From assembly GCA_001556025.1 (NCBI GenBank), contig LSIB01000126.1:55956-119955 (forward strand): DNA of 64,000 nucleotides, given 5' to 3'. The position numbers were made by a program, and so were the translations under genes. This stretch comes from Rhizobiales bacterium CCH3-A5 (GTDB lineage Bacteria; Pseudomonadota; Alphaproteobacteria; Rhizobiales; Beijerinckiaceae). Under the pieces are notes generated by a model that did no database searches, was not told the origin of the DNA, and saw only the letters and a list, made by a program, of their open reading frames with translations. Of the stretch, positions 1 to 8,482 are shown one piece after another; within the stretch, counting starts at the first letter, position 1, and every line of letters starts with the position of its first letter.

Positions 1-995
1 CGGTCTATGCCGGGCTGATCCCGATCACGGTCGGCATCACGGCCTTTTTCTGGGGCCGCAGCGACATCGACAGCGTCACCATGGTGATGATGGCGGCCGC
101 CGCGCAACTGCTCTTCATCTTCCTCGCCAACCGCCTCTACAAAAGTTCGGTCTCGACCATCGAGTTCCGGGCCGAGAAGGACGCGCTGATCGCCGAACTG
201 GAGACAGCAACCGCCAATTCGGACGAGGCGCGGCGCAAGGCCGAGGAAGCCAACCTCGCCAAGTCGCGCTTCCTCGCGACGATGAGCCACGAATTGCGCA
301 CGCCGCTCAACGCCATCCTCGGCTTTTCCGAAGTGATGAAGAACGAGGTGTTCGGCGCCCATGCCAACGCCGCCTACAAGGAATACTCAGCCGACATCCA
401 TGGCTCGGGCCAGCATCTGCTCAACCTGATCAACGAAATCCTCGACCTCTCGCGCATCGAGGCCGGCAAATACGAGCTCAACGAGGAGGCGCTCTCGCTG
501 GCCGGCATCGTCGATGATTGCAGCCACATGCTGAACCTGCGCGCCCGCGCCAAGGGCCAGACCATCCGCGAGGCGATCGAGCCCGAGTTGCCGAAGATCT
601 GGGCCGACGAGCGCGCGATCCGGCAGGTGGTGCTGAACATCCTCTCCAACGCGATCAAGTTCACTCCGCAAGGCGGCGACATCTCGATCAAGGTCGGCTG
701 GACCGCCAATGGCGGGCAGTATGTCTCGATCACCGATACGGGGCCGGGCATCCCCGAGGACGAGATCCCGATCGTGCTGCAGACCTTCGGGCGCGGCTCG
801 CTGGCGATCAAGACGGCCGAACAGGGCTCCGGCCTCGGCCTGCCCATCGTCAAGGGACTGATCGACCTGCACAATGGCGGCTTCCACCTGAAGTCGAAAC
901 CGCGCGCAGGCACGGAGGTCACGGTAACGCTGCCGGCCGAGCGCGTGATGGATACGCTGCCCGCCGTTCCGCAGCCGGCGGACCGGGCGGCCTAG
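1..995 (+). CDS. sensor histidine kinase, 5' end outside the window
   Basis: The frame is open to the left edge, so the N-terminus is missing. What remains begins with hydrophobic segments (a membrane anchor), then a short coiled region rich in Glu/Ala/Arg, then a HisKA dimerisation domain with the phospho-acceptor motif MSHELRTPLNAILGFSE, and a HATPase_c domain with an N-box (LNILSNAIKFTP), G1 (DTGPGIPEDE) and G2 (GSGLGLPIVKGL). It should autophosphorylate on His and pass the phosphate to a response regulator, none of which is visible here. The H-box resembles PleC/DivJ-type alphaproteobacterial kinases. The stop overlaps the end of the convergent enolase-superfamily gene by 4 bases. The signal sensed cannot be read from this fragment. 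Confidence 0.9.
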   Translation, partial: VYAGLIPITVGITAFFWGRSDIDSVTMVMMAAAAQLLFIFLANRLYKSSVSTIEFRAEKDALIAELETATANSDEARRKAEEANLAKSRFLATMSHELRTPLNAILGFSEVMKNEVFGAHANAAYKEYSADIHGSGQHLLNLINEILDLSRIEAGKYELNEEALSLAGIVDDCSHMLNLRARAKGQTIREAIEPELPKIWADERAIRQVVLNILSNAIKFTPQGGDISIKVGWTANGGQYVSITDTGPGIPEDEIPIVLQTFGRGSLAIKTAEQGSGLGLPIVKGLIDLHNGGFHLKSKPRAGTEVTVTLPAERVMDTLPAVPQPADRAA

Positions 996-2134
996 CGCCC
1001 GAAGCCGATATCCAACACAAGGAGCCGATCCAGCACCGCGCGGTCGAGGGCGAGGCCGAGCCCGCCTCCCTGCGGCAGCGCCGAAACCCCGCCATCGACG
1101 CCGGGCGGCGGATGTGTCGTCAAGCTCTCGAACAGCGGCGTCTCGTCAAGCTGCAGCTCAAGCATGGTAAAGCCGGCAAGCGCCGCGCAGACATGCAGGC
1201 TCGCTGCATGGCAGATGGGCCCGGTCGGGTTATGCGGCGAAACCTCCACCCCGAGCGCCCCCAACTCGGCGGCCGTCCTCGCCATCTCCGCAACGCCGCC
1301 GACATACTTCATGTCCGGCATCATGACGTCGTAGGCTCCGCCCGCGGCGAAAGCGAGGAAGGCATCCGCTCCAGTGAATTCCTCCAGGCCCGCCAGACGG
1401 ACGCCCGCCGCGTTCAGGCGCCGTCGCAAGGCGGCGAGGAGCGGAATGGCCGCGGTCGTCTCGACCACCGGACACTCCAGCCAGTGCAGAGCGAAGGGCC
1501 GCACGGCGTCGACAAGCCTCCAGGCCATGTCTTCGCCGAAACGCCAGTGACAATCGACCATCAGGCTGACCGCAGGCCCGATGGTCTCGCGCACCGCCGC
1601 GATCCGGTCAAGGCCCTGGTCGAGTGCGGCGCGGCCGGCGGCGTCGACGCGCATCGTCGGCGCAACCTCATCGAATGGGGCGATCTTGATCGCGTCGAAC
1701 CCGCGCCCGACGGCGTATCGGGCGCTCGCGGCGAAGCCTGCGGGTGAGCGGTCCCGCGTGCGGCGGTTGATGTTGGCGTAGAGCGGGATCGTCGCATGGT
1801 CGGAGCCGCCTATCGCCTTCGCCAGAGACAGGCCGTCGCGCCGGGCCGCGGCGTCCCAGCGCGCCACGTCGAACGCCGATGCCAGCGCGGCCAGCGGGAG
1901 CGGCTGCGGCATGCGCAGGTTCGGCGGCGGCGCGCCCGCCAGCCACGGAGCCATGTGGTCGAGCGCGGCGTCAACAAGCGCGCGCTCGCGCCCGGCCAGG
2001 CTCGCTTCTCCCACACCTTCCGCGCCGGAGGCGCAGGTGATCTCGACGAAAGCCCAGATCGTGCGGTCGCTGATGCGGGTCAGGCTGAGCCGCGCCCGCC
2101 GGACAGGGTCGCAGACCCGGCCATCGATCATCAT
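992..2134 (-). CDS. enolase-superfamily (mandelate racemase/muconate lactonising) enzyme
   Basis: 380 aa, normal length for the family. It has the N-terminal capping domain and a C-terminal TIM barrel. Probable metal ligands are D194 (MVDCHWRF), E220 (WLECPV) and E251 (GLEEFTG). K150 (AIKIAPFD) and the D274/K276 segment (MPDMKYVGG) plus H301 (SPHNPTG) look like acid/base residues. The usual KxK pair is reduced to one Lys (KIA), which argues against simple muconate cycloisomerase activity and suggests an acid-sugar dehydratase or racemase; the substrate is not known. It overlaps the upstream GntR gene by 4 bases, so the two are co-transcribed, and a divergent solute-binding protein lies beyond. 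Together they look like a small carboxylate uptake and catabolism locus. Confidence 0.85.
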   Translation of the reverse strand: MMIDGRVCDPVRRARLSLTRISDRTIWAFVEITCASGAEGVGEASLAGRERALVDAALDHMAPWLAGAPPPNLRMPQPLPLAALASAFDVARWDAAARRDGLSLAKAIGGSDHATIPLYANINRRTRDRSPAGFAASARYAVGRGFDAIKIAPFDEVAPTMRVDAAGRAALDQGLDRIAAVRETIGPAVSLMVDCHWRFGEDMAWRLVDAVRPFALHWLECPVVETTAAIPLLAALRRRLNAAGVRLAGLEEFTGADAFLAFAAGGAYDVMMPDMKYVGGVAEMARTAAELGALGVEVSPHNPTGPICHAASLHVCAALAGFTMLELQLDETPLFESLTTHPPPGVDGGVSALPQGGGLGLALDRAVLDRLLVLDIGFGR

Positions 2135-2790
2135 CGCCCGATCCGGTCGCCGGCGATCTGCGCCAGCATGTCCTGCCGCGTCTTGGTCACATGCGCGGCC
2201 GTCATGACGCCGGCGGCATCGGCGTCGCGCTCGGCGAGGGCGCGCAGGATGTGGTCATGATCACTGGCGACGCCGCCCAGCCGCTCGGGACGATAGCCGT
2301 AGCGCGACCAGATCGCCGCCAGCAGCAGCCAGTGGCGATCGAGCAGCGCAAGCCCATCAGCATTGCCGGCCGCCTCGTAGATGCGGCGGTGGAAGCGCTG
2401 GTTGATGGAGACACCCTGCGCATAGTCGCCGCTGGCGACACAGGCCAGCCGCTCTTCCTCCAGGCCCGCAACCGCGCTGAGCTCGGCGGCCGTGATAGCC
2501 AACGCCGCCTGCCTGGCCAGCGCGACCTCGACAGCGATACGGATCGTGAAGAGATGCTCGATGTGACGCCGATCGACTTCGACCACGCGCGCACCCTTGT
2601 TGGTCTCGCTGACCACGAGCCCTTCGCCGACGAGGCTGCGCAGGGCCTCGCGCACCGGCATGTGGCTGGAGCCATAGCGCCCCGACAGTTCGTCGATCCG
2701 CAATCTCGCCCCGAAGGCGAGCGCGCCGGAGACGATGTCGTCCCGGATCAGGCGCTTGACCGAGTCGACGAGGCTTTGTGCGAGTTCCAT
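2131..2790 (-). CDS. GntR-family regulator, FCD (FadR) subgroup
   Basis: 219 aa from the ATG at 2790. A TTG four codons upstream is also open, but it lies inside a perfect TTTGATCAAA palindrome that is better explained as an operator. The N-terminal winged helix contains the typical SSHMPVREALRSLVGEGLV signature at about residues 40-60. The C-terminal FCD domain carries the metal or ligand histidines in RFHRRIYEA, DHDHILRAL and AAHVTK. FCD regulators usually repress catabolic operons and release DNA on binding an organic acid. It is translationally coupled to the enolase-superfamily gene and divergent from a Bug-type binding protein, which are its likely targets. Confidence 0.9.
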   Translation of the reverse strand: MELAQSLVDSVKRLIRDDIVSGALAFGARLRIDELSGRYGSSHMPVREALRSLVGEGLVVSETNKGARVVEVDRRHIEHLFTIRIAVEVALARQAALAITAAELSAVAGLEEERLACVASGDYAQGVSINQRFHRRIYEAAGNADGLALLDRHWLLLAAIWSRYGYRPERLGGVASDHDHILRALAERDADAAGVMTAAHVTKTRQDMLAQIAGDRIGR

Positions 2791-2793
2791 TGA

Positions 2794-2853
2794 TTTGATC
2801 AAAAGAGTGCGATACGCATCCTGTCAAGCCATCCACAGTATGGTATTTGATCA
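2794..2853. promoter_or_regulatory. paired TTTGATCA sites, probable GntR operator
   Basis: A perfect palindrome TTTGATCAAA lies at 2794-2803 and a second TTTGATCA at 2846-2853, 52 bases apart (about five helical turns). They flank the divergent promoter region between the GntR gene and the binding-protein gene. Position and symmetry suggest autoregulation with possible looping. The assignment to this particular regulator is inference. Confidence 0.5.
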
Positions 2854-2869
2854 GATTGGGAGAGCGGTC

Positions 2870-3859
2870 ATGGCAAGAGCGGTTTCGGCTTTAGCAATCG
2901 GGTTCGCGGTCGGATTGATTGCGTCCGCTGTGGCGACGCAGACTTCTGCGCAGGCCTGGCCCGAACGTCAGGTCACGATCATCGTGCCGAGTTCGCCCGG
3001 GGACGGCTCGGACATTGCCGCGCGTCTGATCGGGGAGAAACTCAGGCAGGCGCTGGGACAGCCCTTCGTGATCGAGAACCGCACGGGCGCGGGCGGCGTC
3101 GTCGGCTCGGCCGCAGCCGCCAAAGCTCCGGCGGACGGCTATACCTTCATCATGGGCAATGCCGGCTCACACGGCATCATTCCCGCGACCTATGCCGCCG
3201 TGCCCTATGATGCGCTGCGCGACTTCTCGACGGTGTCGCTGATCTACAAGGCGCCCAACATCTTCATCGCCAGCAAGAAGCTGCCGGTCGCTTCGATGAG
3301 CGAACTGGTGGCCTATGCGAAGGCCAACCCCGGCAAGCTGAGTTACGCCTCGGGAGGCAACGGCTCATCGGCGCATATGAATTCCGAATATCTCAAGGTG
3401 CTGACCGGCATCGAGGCGACGCATGTGCCCTATCGTGGCGCGGCCCCCGCGCTCAACGACATCGTATCGGGCCAGATCGAGTTCATGGCGGTGAACCTGC
3501 CGCCGGCGATCGGTCTGGTGAAAAGCGGACAGGTGACGCCGCTGGCGGTGACGACGCGCAGGCGCGCCAGCGCCTTGCCGGATGTCAGGACCGTCGAGGA
3601 ATCCGGCTTCGCGGGCTACGAGACCGTCGCCTGGTTCGGGCTTCTGGCCCCGCAGGGCGTGCCCGAGCCGATCATTGCCCGGCTCCACGCCGAAATCGGC
3701 AGGGCCTGCGCCGACAAGGAGGTGCAGGACAAGCTCGCAGTGCTCGGCGGAGAAACCGTCTGCAATACGCCGGCAGAGTTCAGGGCGTTTCTTACCGCCG
3801 ATATCGCCCGCTGGAAGGACGTCGCGGCGAAGGCCAACATCGCATTGCAGCCGCAATAG
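2870..3859 (+). CDS. Bug/TctC-type tripartite tricarboxylate transporter solute-binding protein
   Basis: 329 aa from the ATG at 2870, which follows a GGGAGA ribosome-binding site; the frame is open further upstream but that part overlaps the operator region. A Sec signal peptide ends near TSAQAWP. The mature protein opens with the family hallmark WPERQVTIIVPSSPGDGSD and contains the conserved ENRTGAGGVVG and LSYASGGNGSSAHM blocks. These proteins capture carboxylates in the periplasm for a TctAB-type permease. No permease genes are adjacent, so it is an orphan that must use a permease elsewhere or act in sensing. It is divergent from the GntR/enolase pair and so probably handles the same substrate. 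Confidence 0.9.
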   Translation: MARAVSALAIGFAVGLIASAVATQTSAQAWPERQVTIIVPSSPGDGSDIAARLIGEKLRQALGQPFVIENRTGAGGVVGSAAAAKAPADGYTFIMGNAGSHGIIPATYAAVPYDALRDFSTVSLIYKAPNIFIASKKLPVASMSELVAYAKANPGKLSYASGGNGSSAHMNSEYLKVLTGIEATHVPYRGAAPALNDIVSGQIEFMAVNLPPAIGLVKSGQVTPLAVTTRRRASALPDVRTVEESGFAGYETVAWFGLLAPQGVPEPIIARLHAEIGRACADKEVQDKLAVLGGETVCNTPAEFRAFLTADIARWKDVAAKANIALQPQ

Positions 3860-3869
3860 CGCTGAGAAC

Positions 3870-3883
3870 GGCCGGGCGCGGCC
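3870..3883. terminator. small hairpin between convergent genes
   Basis: GGCCG-GGCG-CGGCC, a 5-bp stem with a 4-base loop, lies in the 32-base gap between the convergent Bug protein gene and cobT. There is no U-tract, so a terminator role is only suggested by position. Confidence 0.25.
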
Positions 3884-3891
3884 ATGCAGCC

Positions 3892-4917
3892 TCAGGCCTT
3901 CCCCGCCACGCCGGCCTGCGCAAACGTCGCCATCCCGCCATGGATCGCCGCCGCGGCCTTGACCAGGCTCGCTGCCAGCGCGGCCCCCGTGCCCTCGCCC
4001 AGCCGCATGTCGAGCGCCAGCAGCGGCTGCTTGCCGAGCCTGGCCAGAACTTGCGCATGCGCGCCCTCGGCCGAGAGGTGGCCCGCCAGGCAGTGGTCGA
4101 GCGCCGAGGGCTCCAACGCGTGCAGGATCGCGGCGGCCGCGCAGACGACATAGCCATCGAGGATCACCGGGATGCGCTGCAGGCGGGCAGCGAGGATCGC
4201 GCCGCAGATCGCCGCCATTTCACGCCCGCCGAAGCGCCGCAGCACTTCGAGCGGATCGTTCAGATGCGCGGCATGGAGGGCGAGGCCCGCTTCCACCGCC
4301 GCGACCTTGCGCGCAAGGCCGGCATCGTCGACGCCGGTCCCCCGCCCGCACCACATCGCCGCTTCGCCGCCGTACAGCGCGGCATAGACCGCCGCCGCCG
4401 AGGTGGTGTTGCCGATGCCCATCTCGCCAAGGCAAAGCAGGTCCGCGCCGCCCGCCAGCGCCTCCATGCCGAAGGCCATGGTGGCGACGCAAGACCTCTC
4501 GTCGAGCGCGTCACCTTGCGTGAAATCGCCGGTCGGCAGGTCGAGCGCGAGATCGAAGACCTTGAAGCCGAGATCGAAAGCGGCGCAAATCTGGTTGATC
4601 GCAGCCCCACCGGCGGCAAAATTCTCCAGCATCTGGCGCGTCACCGCCTGGGGATAAGCCGACACACCCTGCGCGACGACGCCATGGTTGCCGGCGAAGA
4701 CGCAGACGAGGGGCCGGTCGACGCGCGGGGACGCCTTGCCCTGCCAGGCGGCGAGCCATTCGGCGATCTCCTCCATGCGGCCAAGACTCCCGGCGGGCTT
4801 GGTGAGTTGTCCATCGCGGGTCCGCACCGCGTTGGCGGCCGCCATGTCGGGGCCGGGCATCTGCGCGAGCAGGCCGCGAATGTCGTCGAAGGGCAGTCCG
4901 GAGGCGGGCATGGTCAT
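3892..4917 (-). CDS. cobT: nicotinate-nucleotide--dimethylbenzimidazole phosphoribosyltransferase
   Basis: 341 aa, close to the usual 340-356. It transfers the phosphoribosyl group of nicotinate mononucleotide to 5,6-dimethylbenzimidazole to give alpha-ribazole phosphate for the lower loop of cobalamin. The N-terminal signature LTKPAGSLGRMEE is at residues 38-50, and the C-terminal catalytic Glu is in MRLGEGTGAAL (about residue 308). Other family blocks are FAGNHGVVAQGVSAYP and LGEMGIGNTTSAAAVYAAL. It is divergent from cobS, the next enzyme in nucleotide-loop assembly, across a 108-base gap that could hold both promoters. No cobalamin riboswitch is evident there. Confidence 0.97.
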   Translation of the reverse strand: MTMPASGLPFDDIRGLLAQMPGPDMAAANAVRTRDGQLTKPAGSLGRMEEIAEWLAAWQGKASPRVDRPLVCVFAGNHGVVAQGVSAYPQAVTRQMLENFAAGGAAINQICAAFDLGFKVFDLALDLPTGDFTQGDALDERSCVATMAFGMEALAGGADLLCLGEMGIGNTTSAAAVYAALYGGEAAMWCGRGTGVDDAGLARKVAAVEAGLALHAAHLNDPLEVLRRFGGREMAAICGAILAARLQRIPVILDGYVVCAAAAILHALEPSALDHCLAGHLSAEGAHAQVLARLGKQPLLALDMRLGEGTGAALAASLVKAAAAIHGGMATFAQAGVAGKA

Positions 4918-5025
4918 CTCGGGCAGCGGCGCGACTCTTGGGCCCGGCGCTTCGCCATGGCGGCCGGTTCGTCGCTGCTGCTATAGGCTTGAGGCGGACA
5001 AGACAATCGAGGGCGGCCCTGACAG

Positions 5026-5883
5026 ATGAGCGGCGCGGCGCAGGACGAGATCGCGACGGCGCGCGGACCGGAGCCCGCCTGGCCGGGCTGGCTCGTCGCG
5101 ACCGCGATCTGCGTGCGCTTCTATTCGCGCCTGCCGGTGCCGCGCCTGCCCGGCGAGGGCGATATCCACGCCCTGCCGGATTTCAGGGTCGTCCCGCGCG
5201 CCGTGCCGTTGGCTGCACTGGTGATCGGCCTGCCGGCGGCGCTGGTCGTGCTCGGGGCCGGGTCTGCCAGCCTCCATCCGATGCTGGTCGCGGCGCTCGG
5301 GATCACGACCCTCGTCGTCAGCACCGGCGCCTTTCATGAGGACGGGCTCGGCGACAGCGCCGACGGGCTGTTCGGCGGGCACACGCCCGAGCGCCGGCTG
5401 GAGATCATGAAGGACAGCCGGGTCGGCTCTTTCGGCGCGGTCGCGATCGCGCTGGCGCTCCTGCTGCGGGTGACAGCGCTGGGGTCGATCGTCGCGGCGG
5501 CCGGCGGATGGGTCGCGGCGTCCACCCTGCTCGTCGCCGCGATGGCATCGCGGGCCGCGGGGGTCAGGCTGCTCGCCTGTGAGAGCCCAGCGCGGACAGG
5601 CGGCGCATCGGCGGCAGTCGGCCGGCCCAGCTCTGCGACGGCATGGATCGCGATCGGCCTCGCCGCCACGCTCGGCCTCGGGTTGACGCTGGCCGCGAAA
5701 GCGCCGCCCAACGGACTGCTGCTGGCGCTCGCGCTCTCTGCCCTGGCGACGCTCGGCCTTGCGCGTCTGGCGCGGCGGCTGATCGGCGGCCAGACCGGCG
5801 ATGTCGTAGGCGCGGTGCAGCAGGTCACGGAGATCGCGGTCTATCTCGGCTTCGCACTGGCGCTCGGCGGAGTCCGGCCATGA
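5026..5883 (+). CDS. cobS: adenosylcobinamide-GDP ribazoletransferase (cobalamin synthase)
   Basis: 285 aa, membrane-embedded. It joins adenosylcobinamide-GDP to alpha-ribazole (phosphate), the last condensation in B12 assembly. The Mg-binding signature FHEDGLGDSADGLFGG is at residues 103-118, and the N-terminal RFYSRLPVP block is typical. Several hydrophobic segments follow, including an Ala/Leu-rich helix near residues 200-245. It is divergent from cobT. Its stop overlaps the start of the DUF1289 gene (ATGA), so the two are translationally coupled. Confidence 0.96.
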   Translation: MSGAAQDEIATARGPEPAWPGWLVATAICVRFYSRLPVPRLPGEGDIHALPDFRVVPRAVPLAALVIGLPAALVVLGAGSASLHPMLVAALGITTLVVSTGAFHEDGLGDSADGLFGGHTPERRLEIMKDSRVGSFGAVAIALALLLRVTALGSIVAAAGGWVAASTLLVAAMASRAAGVRLLACESPARTGGASAAVGRPSSATAWIAIGLAATLGLGLTLAAKAPPNGLLLALALSALATLGLARLARRLIGGQTGDVVGAVQQVTEIAVYLGFALALGGVRP

Positions 5884-6053
5884 GCGCGGCCTCGAGCCCC
5901 TGCGTCAAAATCTGCGTGATCGACCCGGTGGGCCGGCTCTGCGAGGGCTGCGGCCGGACGCTGGCCGAGATCGCACAATGGGCGCGCATGAGCGAGCCGG
6001 AGCGGCTGGCGGTGATGGCCAGGTTGGCGGAGCGCCTGAAGACGCGTGGTTAG
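5880..6053 (+). CDS. DUF1289 small cysteine protein
   Basis: 57 aa. The ATG at 5880 overlaps the cobS stop. It has the DUF1289 pattern: CVKICVIDPVGRLCEGCGRT, with four cysteines arranged as two pairs that could hold a metal ion or iron-sulfur cluster, followed by an EIAQW segment and a short basic C-terminus. The biochemical role of the family is not established. Its stop overlaps by 4 bases the end of the convergent TauE/SafE gene, so it has no downstream intergenic space. Confidence 0.85.
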   Translation: MSAASSPCVKICVIDPVGRLCEGCGRTLAEIAQWARMSEPERLAVMARLAERLKTRG

Positions 6054-6883
6054 GCCAGCAGCGACCAGATGAACCGGGCTGCCACGACGAGCAGGAAGAT
6101 GCCGAACGTGACCTCCAGCCGGCGCTTCGACAGACGATGGGCGAGCCGCGCGCCGATCGGGGCAGTCCAGATCGAGGTCGGGATGAAGAGGATGAACCCG
6201 ATCAGCGAGACATAGCCGAGCGAGAGCGGCGGCAACACTGCCATCTTCGGCCAGCCGGCATAGATGAAGCCGAGCGCGCCGGGGATCGAGATCAGCACGC
6301 CGAGCCCCGAGGAGGTCGCGACCGCCTGATGGATCGGCCGGCCGTAAAAGGTCATGAACAGGCTGGAAAGCTGCCCGCCGCCAATGCCCATCAGCGCAGA
6401 CAGCACGCCGATGACCGCGCCATAGACGCTCATCAGCACTTTGCCGGGTATCTCGGTGCCGAGCTGCCAGCGATCCGAGGCGAAGAGCAGACGCAGCGCG
6501 CTCGCGACCGCGACGAAGACGAAGACGATCTTGAACAGGTCGGGCGGAGCGAAGCGGGCGATGTAGCTGCCGGCGACGACGCCGAGCACGACGGGAACCG
6601 CCCAGATCTTCAGGATGTCGAGATCGACGAGGCCCTTGGCGCGGTGCGCGTTGAAGGAGCGGATCGAGGTCGGGATGATGATGGCGAGCGAGGTTCCGAC
6701 GCAAAGCGGCATCCGGACATCCTCCGGCACGCCGATGACGCGGAAGATCTCGTAGAGGACGGGCACGATGACCGCGCCGCCGCCGACGCCGAACAGCCCG
6801 GCCAGAATCCCTGTGAACGCGCCCGCGACCACGAGCGAAACGGCCAGGAAGGCGAGATCGCCCATGGGGATTGCAGCAAGCAT
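6050..6883 (-). CDS. TauE/SafE-family membrane transporter
   Basis: 277 aa with about eight hydrophobic helices. The N-terminal half carries GILAGLFGVGGGAVIVPVL, and the second half repeats it in weaker form (VIGVLSALMGIGGGQLSSLF), the internal duplication typical of TauE/SafE. Members export sulfite, sulfoacetate or other sulfonate-derived anions, but specificity cannot be read from sequence. It stands alone, convergent with DUF1289 and divergent from the SMP-30 gene. A sulfur role would fit the island starting 4 kb away, but that is inference. Confidence 0.88.
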   Translation of the reverse strand: MLAAIPMGDLAFLAVSLVVAGAFTGILAGLFGVGGGAVIVPVLYEIFRVIGVPEDVRMPLCVGTSLAIIIPTSIRSFNAHRAKGLVDLDILKIWAVPVVLGVVAGSYIARFAPPDLFKIVFVFVAVASALRLLFASDRWQLGTEIPGKVLMSVYGAVIGVLSALMGIGGGQLSSLFMTFYGRPIHQAVATSSGLGVLISIPGALGFIYAGWPKMAVLPPLSLGYVSLIGFILFIPTSIWTAPIGARLAHRLSKRRLEVTFGIFLLVVAARFIWSLLA

Positions 6884-7211
6884 GGAGGTTTTGGGTCCGG
6901 TCGCGGTCGTGATCGCCCGCTGTGGGCGAATTCAGCGCCTGCGGCAAGCCGCAGGAGGCAGATCGGCCATGCCGCAAAACTCTTTTGCCGAGAAGCAAAA
7001 GCCGGACCGCAGGACGCACCCATGCATGCCTCGGTTGCAATGCAGACCGTCCGCTGCGGAGGCTCGACCGGCGCTCGCTTCGCTGATGATCTCTCCCCGG
7101 CGTCGGGAAGACGCGGCAACCCACAAAACGAGCAAGGAGACATGGACGCCGCCCAGACCCGTTTCCATCGGATTTAAATCGTTTCAATCAAAAAAATCGA
7201 GGGAGGTCACT
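6884..7211. other. 328-base intergenic region
   Basis: Lies between the divergent TauE/SafE and SMP-30 genes. It contains a short inverted repeat CCTGCGGC-AA-GCCGCAGG at 6938-6955 and an AT-richer stretch with an A-run at 7174-7198, just before the GGGAGG ribosome-binding site of the SMP-30 gene. I see no coding potential or RNA gene here. Confidence 0.6.
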
Positions 7212-8432
7212 ATGGCAGAGCAGACAGACAGACCAGATGAAAAAGGCGCGCTCTCGCGCCGGACCCTGATCAGCGCGACCGGGCTTGGTGCGCTGGCCGC
7301 CGCCGCAGGGCCGGTGCTGGCGCAGACGGCGCCTGTAGGCCCGCCGAGCACGATCACGACGCCGCCGCGCGATTTTAGCCGGCGCGGCGCGCCCACGACC
7401 TATTTCTGGGACCCGGACATCCTGACCATCGATCCAGCCTTCGGCGGTCTGGCGCAGCCGAATGCATCGATCGAGCGAGTCTGGACCGGCGGGCTCTGGT
7501 GCGAGGGACCGGCCTGGAACGCGCAGGGGCAGTATCTGGTCTGGAGCGACATCCCGCGCAACCGGCAGATGCGCTGGCTCGAGGATGACGGCCGCGTCAC
7601 GGTGTTCCGCAGCCCTTCGGGCAACAGCAACGGCAACAGCTTCGATTTCCAGGGCCGGCAGCTGTCCTGCGAGCATCTCAACCGCCGCGTCGTGCGCTAC
7701 GAACTCGACGGCTCTGCGACGGTGCTGGCGGATTCCTTCGAGGGCAAGAGGCTGAACTCGCCCAACGACATCGTGGCCCATCCCGATGGCAGCTACTGGT
7801 TCACCGACCCGCCCTATGGCGGGCAGCTCTACGAGGGTGCGCCCGATGTGGCGGGCGGGCCGAGCAATGCCAGCGGCAGGATCAATCCACGGCTTGGCCA
7901 GCCGCCCGGCATCGGCTTCTGGCGACGCGAACTGCCGACGAACTGCTACCGGATCGACCCCAGCGGCCGCATCGACCTCGTCGTCACGGAGGCGCAGGTG
8001 CCCGACCCGAACGGGCTTTGCTTCTCGCCGGACTTCAAGAAGCTCTACGTCGCCTCAACCGGCAAGGGACCCGGCGACACCGGGCCCGGCGGCAAGGGCG
8101 ACATCCATGTCTTCGATGTCGGCACGGACAACAAGCTCTCCAACCAGAAGCTGTTCTCCGACTGCATGCTCGACGGCGTCAAATGCGGGCCCGACGGCCT
8201 GCGCTGCGATGTCGAGGGCAATCTCTGGGCGTCGAGCAATGCCGGCCGCTCGGTCGGCTACAGCGGCGTGCTCTGCCTCAACCCGGCCGGCAAGCTGATC
8301 GGGCGGATCAGGTTGCCGGAGATTTGCGGCAACATTTGCTTCGGCGGCCCAAAGCGGAACCGCTTGTTCATGGCGGCGAGCCAGTCGCTCTATGCGGTCT
8401 ATCTCGGCACGCAGGGCGCGGGGCCTGGCTGA
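7212..8432 (+). CDS. Tat-exported SMP-30/gluconolactonase-like protein
   Basis: 406 aa from the ATG at 7212 behind GGGAGGTCACT. A twin-arginine signal (SRRTLISATGLGALAAAAG, cut near LAQTAP) sends it folded to the periplasm. The rest is a six-bladed propeller of the SMP-30/gluconolactonase/LRE type: the blocks GLWCEGPAWNAQGQYLVWSD, NSPNDIVAHPDGSYWFTDPP, DPNGLCFSPDFKKLYV and GPDGLRCDVEGNLWASS are the calcium-binding and repeat signatures. It probably hydrolyses a sugar lactone or other cyclic ester. It is monocistronic, so the substrate is unknown. Confidence 0.9.
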   Translation: MAEQTDRPDEKGALSRRTLISATGLGALAAAAGPVLAQTAPVGPPSTITTPPRDFSRRGAPTTYFWDPDILTIDPAFGGLAQPNASIERVWTGGLWCEGPAWNAQGQYLVWSDIPRNRQMRWLEDDGRVTVFRSPSGNSNGNSFDFQGRQLSCEHLNRRVVRYELDGSATVLADSFEGKRLNSPNDIVAHPDGSYWFTDPPYGGQLYEGAPDVAGGPSNASGRINPRLGQPPGIGFWRRELPTNCYRIDPSGRIDLVVTEAQVPDPNGLCFSPDFKKLYVASTGKGPGDTGPGGKGDIHVFDVGTDNKLSNQKLFSDCMLDGVKCGPDGLRCDVEGNLWASSNAGRSVGYSGVLCLNPAGKLIGRIRLPEICGNICFGGPKRNRLFMAASQSLYAVYLGTQGAGPG

Positions 8433-8452
8433 AGGCTCTGCCCGAGGGGTCG

Positions 8453-8474
8453 GCCGGGCGTTGAACCGCCCGGC
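8453..8474. terminator. bidirectional terminator candidate
   Basis: GCCGGGCG-TTGAAC-CGCCCGGC, a perfect 8-bp stem with a 6-base loop, in the 50-base gap between the convergent SMP-30 and AHSA1-like genes. There is no U-tract; the strong stem and position are the only evidence. Confidence 0.5.
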
Positions 8475-8482
8475 GGGCCCGC

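Noticed and set aside
4918..5025. Cobalamin riboswitch between cobT and cobS
   Set aside because: The gap is only 108 bases and I find no B12-box-like sequence or leader of adequate length for either gene.
6938..6955. Inverted repeat CCTGCGGC-AA-GCCGCAGG as a terminator or operator
   Set aside because: No U-tract, no gene ends nearby, and such short GC-rich repeats are expected by chance at this base composition.
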